Assembly: GCA_025403435.1 (NCBI GenBank)
Contig: CM046333.1
Location: 30,525,521 to 30,589,520, forward strand
From: Artocarpus heterophyllus
Lineage: Eukaryota; Streptophyta; Magnoliopsida; Rosales; Moraceae
Direction of reading: 5' to 3'
Length of the DNA stretch: 64,000 nucleotides
Every line of letters starts with the position of its first letter. Position 1 is the first letter of the stretch. Positions 22,320 through 35,600 of this stretch are shown here, one piece after another. A program made the translations under genes and the position numbers. The notes beneath the pieces are model-generated. The model worked only from the letters and a program-made list of their open reading frames with translations, ran no database searches and had not been told where the DNA came from.

Positions 22320-23231
22320 AGACATGATTAGTCACACCAGAATCTATGACCTAAGAGTCACTTGATTCTTCAACTAAACAAGTCTCAATTACTAGAAGTT
22401 CGCACTTACTTCCTTTAGATAAAGATCCCTTACAATTCTTCTTTGTATGCCCAACCTTCCCATAAAAAAAAAACACTTTAGTTTCTTCAAGTTCCTCTTA
22501 TTTTTCTTCTTATTTCTTGCCATTTGCCAGAATAGACTATATCCCATTCTTGGCCTTCTACTTATTTCCATTGCCTAGGTTAGGATTGAAACCAGACATA
22601 GCCGCCAAGTTAGCCTCACCACCAGCAAGAGTTTCCCTGATTAGATTTTTGAACTCCTGTAACTTCTTAATAAGCTCTATCAAGGTCACTTCATGTCTAT
22701 TGTTCAAATTATATGAAGCTCTAAATGGGATGAACTCCATAGATAGAATCTCAAAGACCATAGTCATCTATGACTTAACATCAATGTCAGCTCCACGGGT
22801 TTAAGCCTCAACGAGGTAACCTATGACCAACATCATATGCTCCTTCACAAGAGTCATTGGCCTTTGTTTGCAGTTTAATAGTTTTTGAAGAGCCCTTGTT
22901 GTTTCATTAAGGCTTGGCCTCCAAACATGTCTTCCAGATTATCTAAAATCTATTTAGCAGTCGCATAATCCTCATGTTGAGCCTGCAACACATTATGCAT
23001 GGTAGCCATAACATAACAGCAGTCATGATCGTTAGCATCTTTCCAGCGATTATACGATTTGATTTATTCATTAATGGATTGCCAGTTGGTGTAAGAGGAC
23101 ACTGTGTGGTTAGCACAAATTTTAGTTTCTCTAAGGATAGGATGATATTTTGGTTTTATTTCCAATAACTATAATTTTCACCAGTTAACATGTTCTTATC
23201 GATTATCAAAGATAAAGCATTTTTAGACATT
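22320..23231 (-). pseudogene. Copia gag-protease start of copy A, broken
   Basis: Gag begins at an ATG at 23231 (MSKNALSLIIDKNMLTGEN-type start). Family blocks are LEDMFGGQA and, at 22558-22767, TMVFEILSMEFIPFRASYNL. The single zinc knuckle region near 22440-22480 is disrupted by an A/T run. Stops break the frame repeatedly. Confidence 0.8.
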
Positions 23232-24747
23232 TTGATCTACAATAAAGATTCGTATATCAAATACAAGCAAACATTCCTCAACAGTTTAGTAGGATAACAT
23301 AAACAAGTAAAATACAATTGTGTTTGTGTAGTAAAACCTTAAAAATATCACAACCTTACTATGATAATTCCTAACTCAGAATCTAACAAGCCACCTTGGG
23401 TAGACTTGCCAAATTCAACTAAGGACACGGATCCCCTCTGATTAATATATGTTATCCAAGAACCGTCTGATCTAACATTTACTAATAATCATTTCTTTGG
23501 TCATTATTTTCATTAACAAAGCTCCTTGGGTTAATAACAAAATTAATCTTAAGTGTATAACTATCGCTTCAACTACTTTATCCATGGTTTATAATTGCCA
23601 CCTTGGGGTGATCAATGATAAACCATGCTAAAGCAAATTATCCTCTCAGAGATCCAGCCTGATACATATTGAAGTCCATTCTTTGGGGTCAGAACCACCA
23701 TGTGCTACTTATGGACCAACAATAGAGGCCGTAGGTCCTCTCTTCGAAAACCTTCTCCTACTCAATATTCTAAAACTCAAGATTTTATGTTAACATGCAT
23801 GAACAGTTTTTAATTAGTGACACTCCCTATTCTACACACATGTCATGGTAAAATCATATTATAATGCAGGCAAGAAAAGCAACATGCAAAGCCACAAGCA
23901 AAATAATAAATAGACGTAATATTATGGTTTTATCCTAGAGATAAAAAAATAAAGATTACAAAAGATCAATTGAAACATAATATTGATTCTTTATCTAGTA
24001 TCTTCTTGTTGTATCCTTCTTCTAGTGGCATCTGTCTTCTATTCTTTAACCTCACATAGATCAAAAGGTTATTTTTCTGGTCATCATAAAATTTCATGTT
24101 TGTTAGAATTGTCACAAAAACAAAATCATAGAAAATGCACCCTTTTTGAAAATTGTTTTGCCCCACTACCAGCCTGCTGATCCTTCAGATTGGCTTGCCT
24201 GTCTACGATAATCAGCCTACTGACCTAGAAGGTTTGGTCTGCTAACCGAGCTGAATGATCATTTTTTCAGAAATAATGTAGAAAGTAGTTTTTAATTTTA
24301 TTTTTAATAATTTAAAAACATAGAAATTTATAAACATAGTATAACAATAGAACTCCAATTATCTCCATCTTCTAGATCCGTCTTTACTTTGAATAATTAT
24401 TTTAATACGGATTTTACAAATTAAAATTAAAATAATAAATCCTAGATGGTGATGACAGATTGCCATCTAATTACATGAAAAACTTAGATACACATTCTAA
24501 CCTCTAAGGAACCATAATCGGTAAAAATTAATAAATAATTAAAATAAAAATTTAATCAACCATAATTAATTTATAAACATTCACCACATAATCTCATAAC
24601 AACATTTTAATTATATAGAAACCTTAAAGTGCCAACTCTCTAAAAAATTAAATTCAAGCATATGAGAGAATAAGATCACATAATCCATGTATATAGCATG
24701 ATCACAAACCCATAAAACCAACATAAAAACCTATCTCTAATGCCAAT
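23232..24747 (-). other. Long 5' leader of copia copy A
   Basis: About 1.5 kb of non-coding sequence between the PBS and gag, homologous to 30120-31759, 38126-42000 and 58880-60420. Decayed GGCCTGCCGA-type motifs occur at 24170-24260. Open frames inside it are not conserved between copies. Confidence 0.75.
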
Positions 24748-25671
24748 TGCTAGAAAATAGCATGTAATAGAATTTTAAAAATTTTGAATCAGAACATTTT
24801 CTAAATAACAAGTTTAACATGCTAAATACATGAGTTAATGATAGATCTTACTAACCTCTTTTGTGAACCGACAAGTAGTAGCAACCTATGAAAAGAAGAA
24901 CATTCCAAAAGAGCCTCAACCAACTGGCCTTCTTTACTATTCTCTATCCACGATCGGACAGGTATTCGCACGTTGTACAGCTTTTTCTTCGGTGACTCTC
25001 CTTCCAACCGCTTGAGAAAACCTAGAGTTAAGGATCTTGATGTTGAACAATAGCTCTCACAGAGTTTCAGAGTTTCTCTCACTAGAATACCACTTTATGC
25101 TTCTCAAATGATCTAAATAACTAAGAAAACTCACCCCTATTTATAGTGGTCGATTTAGGGTTAAACCTTATCAAATTAGGCCTCAAAATTTGAGTCTAGA
25201 TCAACTTTTGATGAAGAACACGTGAAAAATGTGTATATTGATTATCGCATGTTCAATAAGCCGATCTGGGGAGATTTGCTTGCCAAACTTACTCCATCAG
25301 CCTGTTGAAGTTTCCCACCGACCTGTCGACTGTGTGATAATCTAAAATCCTCAAATATCTTATTTTCATGAGGGAATCTTAGATAAAGTCTCAGTTTTAA
25401 TTCAAATAACCTAATAGAGAAATGATCTTATTAAAGCAATCATATATAGATAATCCCATAGTAACTAAAATAGTGTCCAAATAATTCAATATGCTTATCT
25501 TGAATTAATTCACAAAATTAATTCAACCAATAAACTAACATGAATTATTAAATCTAGTATTATTGAATTTCAGCCAATCTAATAATTTAACAAAAGTTAC
25601 CAATATGTAGGAAAAACACACTGTATTGTTACAGAACTATTATGAGCTAGTAAATGGAACCCAATGGAGAT
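24748..25671 (-). repeat. 5' LTR of copia copy A, truncated
   Basis: Covers the promoter and U5 side of the LTR: TATAAATA on the minus strand at 25138-25145 and motif remnants at 25255-25335. The outer U3, about 1 kb, is missing beyond 25671. Confidence 0.85.
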
Positions 25672-27929
25672 TGATGAGACTTAGAAAATATGCATTTCTT
25701 AAAGTTAAAATCAATCATTTTGCGTTAATATTTCTCGTTAAACTCTTTAATTATAGAAATTTAGTGATAAATAGTATTTCAGTGTCTTAATGTGAAAATG
25801 TGCTTAAAAACGTGTTTTTAATATGTTTTTATATTTAATAATATTTATGATAGTTTTTAGAGTTGTTTCAAAATGTTAAATATGTATTTAGTTTGTAAAT
25901 AATCAAAACCGTAAAAATAATGGCCTTGTTTGTTTTTATTCTCAAAATTTTTGGAAATGTTTTCGTATATTTTTTGAGGTAAAAATTTTAAAAACACTCT
26001 CAGCACAATTCCTAAAAAATTCTCATTTTTTGAAACAAAAACATTTTTACCTATTTTAAAAACAATACTAAATAACCCCAATAAGTGGTAATTTTATTAA
26101 GTCTTAATGAGTTTGATAATGTGTTTTAGGTTTGTAAATATGTTCTATTATATTTTTAGTAATTTCAAAAAGTATTTTCAAGTCTTAAAAATTATATATG
26201 TGCTAAATCGAAAAAGACTGAAACTTTAGAATTTTATAATAATTTTTGTGTGTTTTAATGTGAACTAATTTTTTTAATACTATTGTAAATATTACTTTGG
26301 TAAGATGATTAATTTTGTTCTAATTTTCTATTTTAGATTTGAAACTTAACAGAGAAACAGAGGAAAATGATACCAAAACGGATAAAATCGGACAACAAAT
26401 GCATTAAAATGTCGAAGAAAATTCAAAATTACCTGCAGGCCACGTGTCACGATCTGCATGCGAAGACAGAGCCTCCAGCCACATCAGAGGGAATCTTGGG
26501 CGTGTTTGATTTTGTGCTTTGGTATTACTTGTGCGCGCTCTTTTAGCCGTTAGATTTGCCTGCTAAGACTGAGCTTCAGTCTCATCTATCCCACATGCGC
26601 ACATTTAGGTTTGTGTTTTCTGCCCATTGGATCAGGAAGTTGACGCTCCAAATTGCAGCTGACGAGCACGCCTTGCGTTTGTTTCACACTAAATCTACAA
26701 CCCTGATCTACACGCCAATAAACGAATCTCACGCGAAAGAAAGAGGAGAAAAAAAATCGTTGAAAAATGCTGCATCTCGCCCAGATTGCGAAGAAGAAAA
26801 AAAACAAACAAATAAATAAATAATTAATTAAATAAAATAATATAAAAATATTATTATTAAAATATAAATAGTGAATTTTAATTTACTATAAAAGGGGTGC
26901 CTCCCTTTTTCATCCGCACCCCTTACCCTTGACCTCCTTCCTTTTTTTTCTTTTGTTTCTCTATTGAGCCTTTCGCTTAGCGGCCTTTCTTTTAGGAGGA
27001 GATGTTATTAGAGCACTTTTTTGACTCTATTAAAAATAATAAAATAATATTTAAATTAGTATAGAGAGTTTGGTGAGGTAGAGAAATGATCTTGTATGCA
27101 TAGTATTTTGGTATAGATTTTAACTCTATATCTGTGTTGTAATGTTTATATTTTTATAGAATAAATTATATTTTTCAAGTTTTTAATAATTGTTATTAGT
27201 ATTGTTATACTACCAATTTTTACATAAATTCAGTCATGTTTTCTTTATGTAATTTAATTGTGTTGCATAATTAATATTAATAATAATGAAATAATGCTTA
27301 ATTTTATGGAATGTCTTTTATTGCAATATGACTTATTATATTATCGATTCAAGATATTTCATACGACAAGGTGATGCTGAAATTAACGCAATAATTTATT
27401 CCATTAAAATATACTAATTTTGATTTGTTATTATCTTTTCTATCTTAAAATTAAGTTAATTATAATTGTAATGACAGAAGTTATAGTTTTCATAATTAGT
27501 GCACTAAATCATTAATAAGTGATGATTATTTTGCTACTTTTTATAGGAAAACCCTTACTGCATTATAGTTTGCTATATTGTTGCTCTTGGTTGACTTATA
27601 AAATTAGTAAATGTGCATGTTATTAATGAGGAAAGATATAATAAATCAAATATTTTAGATAATTATTTATGTAGAGTTAAAATTTCATATCAGTTACAAA
27701 ACATATAAGGGATTCTTAAAATTTTACCGTTTTAATTTTATGTTTTAAAATTTTATTTTAAAAATTTTCAAAAATATATGTTTCTTTTAAATTTTGCTTA
27801 TAAAAATCCATTTCCACTTTAAACTGAAAACTTTCAATCTTTCAAAACCCCACCTCCTTGTGGATACGACAACCTTTCTATACTACATATGTCTACGATT
27901 TAAGAAAAATACTTGGGGCGATGCGAACA
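25672..27929 (+). repeat. LTR of the Athila/Tat-like element
   Basis: Single copy here, so its ends rest on the TG...CA boundaries and the adjoining PBS. It contains a TATA box (26887-26894) and, downstream, a pyrimidine-rich run. The open frames at 26556-26819 fall within the LTR and are not genes. Confidence 0.7.
26887..26894 (+). promoter_or_regulatory. TATA box of the Athila-like LTR
   Basis: TATAAAAG followed by GGGTGCCTCCC, roughly two thirds into the LTR's 5' half, as expected for the U3/R boundary. Confidence 0.6.
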
Positions 27930-27935
27930 AAAATT

Positions 27936-27952
27936 TGACGTCGTTGTTGGGG
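27936..27952 (+). promoter_or_regulatory. Decayed tRNA-Asp-type primer binding site
   Basis: TGACGTCGTTGTTGGGG differs from the Athila/Tat consensus TGGCGCCGTTGCCGGGG by G/C-to-A/T changes only, the pattern expected from deamination of methylated cytosines. Confidence 0.7.
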
Positions 27953-28751
27953 AGATATTGTTACTTTATCAGATTGCTGAATTAATCAAGAAACCAGATA
28001 AGTACTTTGTCTTTATCTTATAAATAGTGTAAATATTATTATTTTAGTTTTTAGTTTAATTATTTAGTTAAATAAGCTACTATTCATGATACTATTCACA
28101 CACTGTTTACTATTCATAAAACATAAAAAAATTTAAAATTTTAAAATTTTAGAAAAATTTTAAAAATTTTCTTTTCTTTCCTTTTCTTTGTAATATTTTT
28201 AATTTGCTAGTTTTAGGTTTTTGACTTAAAAATAAAGCATCATAAAATTTTAGAGTTAGGTTTTTCATAATATTTAATAATAAATTGTGGTTTTGTGAAA
28301 ATAATCTTTGAGGAAGTTCTGCTTAAGATATTTTCCCATAACTAGTTACTTTTAGATATTTTTCCAACACCAGTCATTCCAAGAGCACTTTTTTGACTAA
28401 GAGGTTGGTTTTTTAGGAGCCTTTTCCCTACCAATCTTTCCTAAAAATATCCTTAAAGCATATAATTCCCAAGATCTACAAAATAAATTAGACAGATGCT
28501 TTTTATTCACTAATTTATTCTCCCTAAATAAAGAAAAGCTTAGCATCTCATCTTTTTCCTTGTAAATTAAAAAGTAAAAAAATTAAAAATCAAAAAATAA
28601 AGAAATAATAAAAAAGAAATACTTAGGGTTAATGCTTTGACATATAGACAAACTTGGTCGATTTGTTAAGACTCCAGGCTTAGAGAACCCTAGTGAACAA
28701 TCGCCGAACTACTTTCTACATTCTTCATCTTCATTAACCACTCTTTCATAT

Positions 28752-29431
28752 TTGTTTGCGATGGCGAATGTTGGTGAGAATCCTCAAAGAATGTTGATGA
28801 AAGATTTCATGCATCCGACTCGCGCTTTGATCCCCTCATATATCATCTTTCCATTGAATCTTTCACAACAAGACTTGAAGTTAGGCATAATTCAACATTT
28901 GCCAATCTTTTTTGGATTAAAAAGCAAAAATCTTTGTGTTCATAATTGTGAATTTGAGGAAGTTATTGCCACTTTCCACAACCATCCTGACATTGCTAAT
29001 TCCGTTAAATTAAAATTTTTTCCTCTCTCTAATAGATGAAGCCAAAAGCTGGCTCTATTCTTTAAGACCTTAATCCATCAAATCATGGATGACATGACAT
29101 CTGCTTTCTTCCATAAATATTACCTATATTAAAAGACTAACAATCTCAAGAAAAAAATTCTAACTTTCTCCTAGAACGATCATGAAAATTTTTATGAAGC
29201 TTAGGAAAGGTTGAAAGATTTATTGAGTCAATGTCCTCACCATGGTTACGATAATTGGCGTCTTGTTAGCTTCTTCTACGAAGGACTCACAAATCATCAT
29301 CTTTAATATCTAGAAGTAATGTGCAATGGAAAATTTTTACACAGGGATCCTGAAGAAGCCAAGGAATTTCTTGATGAATTTGCTTAGAAAGTTCATTTGT
29401 GGCTGAATTAGATATTTCCTATAGTATTAAT
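28752..29431 (+). pseudogene. Athila/Tat gag fragment
   Basis: The frame encodes ENPQRMLMKDFMHPTRALIP and then SYIIFPLNLSQQDLKLG, HLPIFFGL and KLKFFPLSNR, followed after a stop by EAKSWLYSLRP, ERLKDLLSQCPHHGYDNWRL and FFYEGLTNHHL. This matches the retrotransposon gag domain of Athila-type elements (PFSL...A..WL, ERFK.LL..CPHH, FYEGL). At least four stops occur. The reading ends where copia copy B begins. Confidence 0.82.
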
Positions 29432-30119
29432 TGTTAGACGTGTATGCCCTAAGGAGTAAAAATGTAATATGTTTTTGGAGACAATTTTATCAATAAAGAA
29501 TTTATTTATTATTTATATACCAAATCTTGTCCTCTTTACGTTCGTATTTGTTGATTGTATGTTAAGTAAACAATAGTTTGAAACTGTCGGCCTAAACCTT
29601 TAAGAATTGGGCATATGATGGACAGATTATGCGGAAGACATGATTCATAAGGTGACGGTCTAAAACATAAGATCTGTAATCGAGGGAATAAAGTTGGGCG
29701 CTTTATTCATGTAAAGATTATTATGTTGTCTATATCCATATTAGAAGATGGTTTGCCTTGGCCATCGGAGGTGGACTCCGTGAATAGAAACATTGGCACA
29801 TTGTCATAGGTGACGATGTGTTAGATCGGGACATAAAGTGAATTGATTTGGATTAATAATTCTGTCTCAGTAAATCAATTCACTTTAGATAATCATTTGT
29901 ATTGTATCTTAATCCTGAGATGAATAGTTGGCCCGTTGTCTTAACTTGTGTCTTTTGATGTACCAAAGGGTGACACCCATATTTTAATAGTGGTATACAT
30001 GCCGGTACATTGGAGACATGACTCTTGATAACGTAAACCTGTTATTCATAGATATGGAATCCATAGCACCTCTTTAGGAGTAGTGATATCCTCTTTAGGA
30101 GTAATGATATCCTCTTATA
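29432..30119 (+). repeat. 5' LTR remnant of copia copy B
   Basis: Matches the first 0.69 kb of the 3' LTR, then jumps at CTCTTATAAATTATGTGAT into leader sequence seen at about 38187. A TATA microhomology sits at the junction. It also has a 21-bp tandem duplication (CTCTTTAGGAGTARTGATAT unit) near 30070-30111. Confidence 0.9.
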
Positions 30120-31759
30120 AATTATGTGATCTCTCCTATGCTTGAATTTAATTTTATAGAGAGTTGGCACTCTAGGTTTCTATATAATTTTATGTTGTCA
30201 TGGATTATATGATGAATGTTTATTAATTAGTTATGGTTAATTAAATTACTATTTAATTATTAATTAATTAATTAATTTATACCGATTATGGCTCCTTAGA
30301 GGTTAAAATGTATATCTAGGTTTTTCATATAATTAGATGGCGGACTATAATCTCTGTCTAGGAATTATTATTTAATTTTAAAATTATAAGAATTTTGTAA
30401 TTAAATAATCATTCGAAGAAGATGGATCTAGAAGATAGATGATAGCGCTCCTAGGTATTTCCTCAATCTCTAATTTTATGTTTTTTGAATTGTTGAAAAT
30501 AAAATTAATGAATTGCATTAAAAATCGTATTTTCTAAAAAAGGTGATTTTTACTCAATTGGCATGCCGAACTCTTCGGTCCGGCGGTTCGGTAGGCCGAT
30601 GGTCGTAGATCGGCCGACCGGATGTGAGGTTCGGTAGGCCGTCAGCGGGGCAAAAATCAAGTGGCTCTGGCGACAAGCCAAACTTCTGGTTCGGCAGGCC
30701 GATTAGTCATGAACCAGTAGACCGATCTGAAAAGATTGGCAGACTGGTGGATCATGACCGGCAAGCCGATCACCCAGATCAGCTTGCCGGCAGAAAGCTG
30801 GAAATTTTTTTAAAAAGGTGCAGTTTTCGGTGTAGTTTTAATTTTATTTTTGGGACAATTCTAAGAAACATTACATTTAGATATGGCTGGAAATATGAAG
30901 TATTCGATTCATATGGGATTGAAGACTTAGAGATGGGCATTACATGAAGAAGGATATAGCTTGAGGATTCAAGGATAAAGAATCGATAATATGTTTTGAT
31001 TATTCTCTTGTAATCTTTATTTCTATTCTCTAGGGTGGAACCATAATATTACAGTTATTTATTATTTTGTTTATAGCTTTGCTTGATTGCTTTGCTTGTC
31101 TACCTTATACTATGATTTGCCATGTATATTGATAACATGTCATATAGTATAGGGAGTGCCACTCATATTAAAATTGTTCATGCATATCTTTTTAAAACAA
31201 AACCTTGATTTCAAAAGATTGAGTAGGAGAAGGTTTTCAAAGAAAGGACCTAAGGCCTCCATCATTGGTCCATGGAAAAACATGGTGGTCCTAACCCCTA
31301 GAAAGGGATTTTTATCATGTACCAGATTGGATCTCTGAAAGGATAAGGCATTTTAGTATGATTTATGGTTGCATAGCCCTAGGTGGTGATTATAAATCAT
31401 GGATAAAATATTGAAACGATGATTATACACTCATGTTAATTTTATTATTAACCTGCCCTAGGAGCTCTGTTAATAAAATTAATGGCCAAAGAAACGATTA
31501 TTAATATCTGTTGGATCATACGAGACTTGGATGGCATATATTAATCAGGAGGGGATCCGTGTTCCTAACTGAATTTAGCATGACTCCCCTAAGAGCTTGT
31601 TGAATTATGAGTTGGGAATTATCGTTGTAAGGTTGTGATATTTTCAAGGTTTTGACACATAAACACATTTGTATATTTTTACATGATTGTGTTATCTTAC
31701 TAAATTATTATTGTATGTTTGCTGATGTTTGGTATATGATTCTTTATTGTAGATTAAAA
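30120..31759 (+). other. Leader of copia copy B with a motif cluster
   Basis: Non-coding sequence before gag, homologous to 38187-42000 (minus the gypsy solo LTR there). At 30556-30800 it carries a GC-rich cluster of TCGGCAGGCCGA-like repeats in both orientations. The open frame at 30624-30947 is a by-product of this repeat-rich patch. Confidence 0.8.
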
Positions 31760-32678
31760 ATGTGTAAAAATGTTTTACCTTTGATACTTGACAAAAACCA
31801 ACTAACTGGAGAGAATTATAATGATTGGGAATGGAACCTGGATATCGTCCTTTCCTTTGACAAACTGAAATTTGTGCTAACAACTCTTTGTCCTCCCAAG
31901 CCTACGGGAGATTCCACCAATGAGCTATTCCAAGCGTATAATCGCTAAAAAGATGTAAACGATCAGGCCCGCTACTATGTTATGGCTAGCATAAATAACA
32001 TGCTGCAGGCTCAACATGAGGATTATGAGACTGCTAAGCAGATCTTAGATAATCTGGAAGACATGTTTGGAGGCCAGGCCCTAACAAAGCGACAAGGGGT
32101 GCTTTGGAAACTCTTGAACTGTAAATAGAGACCGGGGACGTCTGTAAATGAGCACATGATATTGGTCATGGGTTACCTTGTTGAGGCACAAACCAATGGA
32201 GCCAACATCGATGCTAAAACTTAGATGACTATGGTCTTTAAGACTCTGTCAAAGGAATTTATTCTATTTGGAGCTACATTTAATTTGAGCAATCGGCAGG
32301 ATATGACCTTAACAGAATTAATGAAACAATTACAGGAGTTCGGACTGCTAATCAGGGAGTCTTTTGTGGGTGGAAAGACCAATTTGGTAGCTGCTTCTGG
32401 TTTCAATTCCAACTCAGGGAATGGAAAGAGGCAATAGGCCAAGAATGGGAAGTCTTCTATTCCTGCTAACAACAAGAGCAAGAAGAAGAAGAAGAACCCG
32501 AAGAAGCTTAAGTGCCTCTTCTATGGAAGGTCGGGCACATAAAGAAGCATTGCAAGGACTTCCTTTCCAAAGGAGGTAGGTGTGATCTTCTATATTTAGA
32601 AACTTGTTTAGTTGAGGAATCTAGTGACATTTGGGTCATAGATTCCGATGCAACTAATTATGTTTGTGTTTCTCTGTA
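31760..32678 (+). pseudogene. Copia gag-protease start of copy B, broken
   Basis: Starts MCKNVLPLILDKNQLTGENY, with the gag blocks NNMLQAQHEDYETAKQ, LEDMFGGQA and MTLTELMKQLQEF. Stops occur near 31948, 32224 and 32435. The zinc knuckle (about 32510) has lost its second Cys (CLFYGR) and contains a frameshift. The protease block reads WVIDSDATNY, with Gly replaced by Asp. Confidence 0.87.
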
Positions 32679-35600
32679 GGGGTTCAAAGAAACTAGAAGT
32701 CTACTTCATCAAGACTTCACGCTTCAGATGGGCGATGGATCCTTGGTCTTAGCGGAAACAGTGGGAGACGTCCATTTTTATTTTGATAATTATAGGAATT
32801 TAATTTTGTGAGATTGTTTTTATGTTCCTAAATTTTAAAGGAATTTAATTTCTGTAGCTTGTTTATTTAAAGACTCCTATTTGGTTTCTTTTAATAATAA
32901 AGTGGTGATTCGTAAAAACAAATCTTCTATCTGTTCTGGAAGGATGCAAAATAATCTATATTTTATCAAACCTAAGATGGACTTACTGCTTAATGCTAAA
33001 ATGAATGATAATAACTCTAAAAGACTTAAAACTTCTCACTCTAAGAAGACTTATCTTTGGCATTTGCGCCTTGGTCATATTAACTTGAATAGGACTCAAA
33101 AGCTAGTAAGGGATAGACCTTTAAGTCACTTAAAGATAGAATCTATACCTCAATATGAATCTTGTTTGGAGGGTAAAATGATCAAAAGACTATTCGGGTC
33201 TAAGAGCAATAGGGCCGAAAGGGTTCTAGAACTTGTGTATAGTAATGTTTGTAGACTAATGAACATCCAAGCATAAGGAGGGTATGAGTACTTTGTCACT
33301 TTTATTGACGATTACTCAAGATATGGGTATGTGTACCTGATGCACCACAAAAGCGAAACTTTTGACAAGTTCAGGGAGTTTCGAGCTGAAGTAGAAAAGC
33401 AATTGGGTAAGCCCATAAAGGCACTTCGATCCGATCGAGGTGGAGAATACCTTTCTGATGAGTTTTTAGGACACTTATTAGAGAATGGGATCTTATCCCG
33501 TTTGACTGCGTCGGGCACTCCGCAACAAAATGGTGTAGCGGAGAGAAGGAATAGGACTTTATTAGACATGGTAAGGTCCATGATGAGTTATTCATCATTG
33601 CCTTTATCCTTTTGGGGATATGCATTACAAACTGCATGTTATCTTTTGAACAATATGCCTTTAAAATCGGTCCCTAAAACTCGTCACGAGTTGTGGATGG
33701 GCAAGAAGACATCCTTAAACCATATTCGCATATGGGGATGTCTGGCTCATGTCTTGTTTAAGGATGCAAATAAGTTGAAAGCACATTCGAAAGTTTGCTT
33801 ATTTGTAGGATATTCAAAAGGGACTAAAGGGGGTTATTTCTATAACCCAAAGGAAAATAAAGTCGTGGTTTCAACTAATGCAACTTTCCTTGAGGAGAGT
33901 TACATGGACGACTTTTAATCTCGAAGCAAAGTAGTGCTTGAGGAGTTAAGGAGTGATCTAATCACTCCAGAGGCTCTAAATGAAACTATTTCGATCAGTG
34001 TAGAAAGACCAAATGAACCAGAACAACAACCTAAGGGACTTCGGCGTAGTGGGAGGATCAGGCATCAACCTGAGACGTATATGTTTAATAGGGAGACCTT
34101 CTTGGCTGAATCGGATGAGCATGACAGGGATCCTTATACTTATGCAGAGGCTATAGAGGATGTTGATTCAAAACTCTTGACAGAGGCCATGAACATAAAG
34201 ATGAAGTCTATGGAGACTAATCAGGTCTGGGAGCTTATGGATCTTCCCGAAGGGGTAAAACCTATGGGGTGTAAGTGGATCTACAAGAGGAAAAGAGGAG
34301 TGGATGGAAAGGTCAAAACCATTGAGCCTAGACTGGTAGCTAAGGGTTATATGTAAAAGGAAGGAATCGATTAAGAGGAAACATTTTCGCCTGTAGCCAT
34401 GTTTAAGTCCATCTGGATTCTCTTGTCCATAACTACCACTCTCGACTATGAGATTTGGCAGATGGATGTCAAGATGGCTTTTCTAAATGGCTATTTTGAT
34501 GAGTCCATTTATATGGAGCAACCAAACGGGTTCAAGGTCAAGGGTCAAGAGGGAAAGGTTTGTAAGCTGCTAAAGTCAATTTATGGACTTAGACAGGCTT
34601 CCTATTCTTGGAACATAAGATTTAATCAGGTGATCAAGACTTATGGGTTCTCATAAAAGTGGATGAGCCATGTGTTTACAAACACATTAAGGATAAGAAG
34701 GTGGTTTTTCTACTATTCTATGTAGATGACATTCTACTAATTGGCAATGACGTTGCGGCATTATCATTGGTCAAATTATGGTTGACCAAGCAGTTCGATA
34801 TAAAGGACTTGGTTGAGGCTAATTTTGTTCTCAGTATCTAGATCTTTTGGGATAGGAAGAACAAAATGATAGCTTTGTCACAAGCCAACTACATAGATAA
34901 AATTCTCAAGAGGTTTGCAATGTAGGATTCCAAGAAAGGTGGGCAACCATCTAGGTCTGGAATTACTCTTTCTAAGAAAGACTCTCCAAAGTTTGAGAAA
35001 GAAAGAGAATACATGAAGAAGGTGCCTTATGCTTTCGTAGTAGGTAGTCTCATGTATGCCATGCTTTGTACACGACCGAATATTTGTTATGCAGTTGGGA
35101 TTGTAAGTCGATTTCAAGTGGATCCAGGATAGAACCACTGGGTTACGGTTAAGCATATTTTCAAGTACCTAAGAAGGACTCGATGGTATATGCTTGTGTA
35201 TTCAGGTGAGGACTTGACTCCTCTAGGATATATTGACTCAGACTTTCAATCTTATCTGGATTCTAAGAAATCAATTTTGGGTTTTGCGTTTACTCTGGGC
35301 GACGGTGCCATCAGTTGGAGAAGTGTAATACAAGATTGTACTTCGGATTCAACGATGGAGGCCGAGTATGTGGCAACTAGTGATGCTTCGAAAGAAGCAA
35401 TGTGGCAACTAGTGATGCTTTGAAAAAAGCAGTGTGGATCTTAAAGTAGTTCCTGATATGGATAAGGCGGTATCACTGTACTGTGATAATAGTGCGGCGG
35501 TAGCTAATGCTAAGGAACCAAGATTTCACAAGAAAAGTAAGCATATTGATCGGAAGTATCAAGTGATAAAGGACTTCGTTGAGGACAGTCATGTCACGGT

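Larger units (their letters stand above)
17422..25671 (-). mobile_element. Long-LTR Ty1/copia element, copy A (5' LTR truncated)
   Basis: Minus-strand copy of the family that recurs at 29432, 38016 and 57590. It has a 3' LTR (17422-19325), a PPT (GTGCAAATGGGAGA, just above 19325), pol, gag, a leader of about 1.5 kb, a PBS near 24731-24747 (TGGCATTAGAG) and a 5' LTR (24748-25671). The 5' LTR is cut at about 25671, where an Athila-like LTR starts, so its U3 and the target duplication are missing. It interrupts the decayed copia at 15178-17421. The coding region is heavily mutated. Confidence 0.88.
25672..29431 (+). mobile_element. Athila/Tat-like Ty3/gypsy element, left part
   Basis: An LTR of about 2.26 kb (25672-27929, starting TGATGAGAC and ending CGAACA) is followed by a decayed tRNA-Asp-type primer site (TGACGTCGTTGTTGGGG versus TGGCGCCGTTGCCGGGG at 27936), a leader, and gag (28752-29400). 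The LTR end CCTCCTTGTGGATACGAC is typical of this group. Copia copy B is inserted into gag at 29432; gag-like sequence resumes at 37767. Pol and the second LTR are absent from the window. Confidence 0.8.

Noticed and set aside
24822..25082. 86-codon minus-strand open frame
   Set aside because: Lies within the copia LTR; reported only as the shared LTR open frame, not as a gene.
26556..26819. Open frames on both strands in the Athila-like LTR
   Set aside because: No similarity to a known family, located in the U3 region and lacking splice or start context.
30624..30947. 107-codon open frame in the copia leader
   Set aside because: It spans a motif cluster and is not conserved in the homologous leaders at 38620 and 59840.
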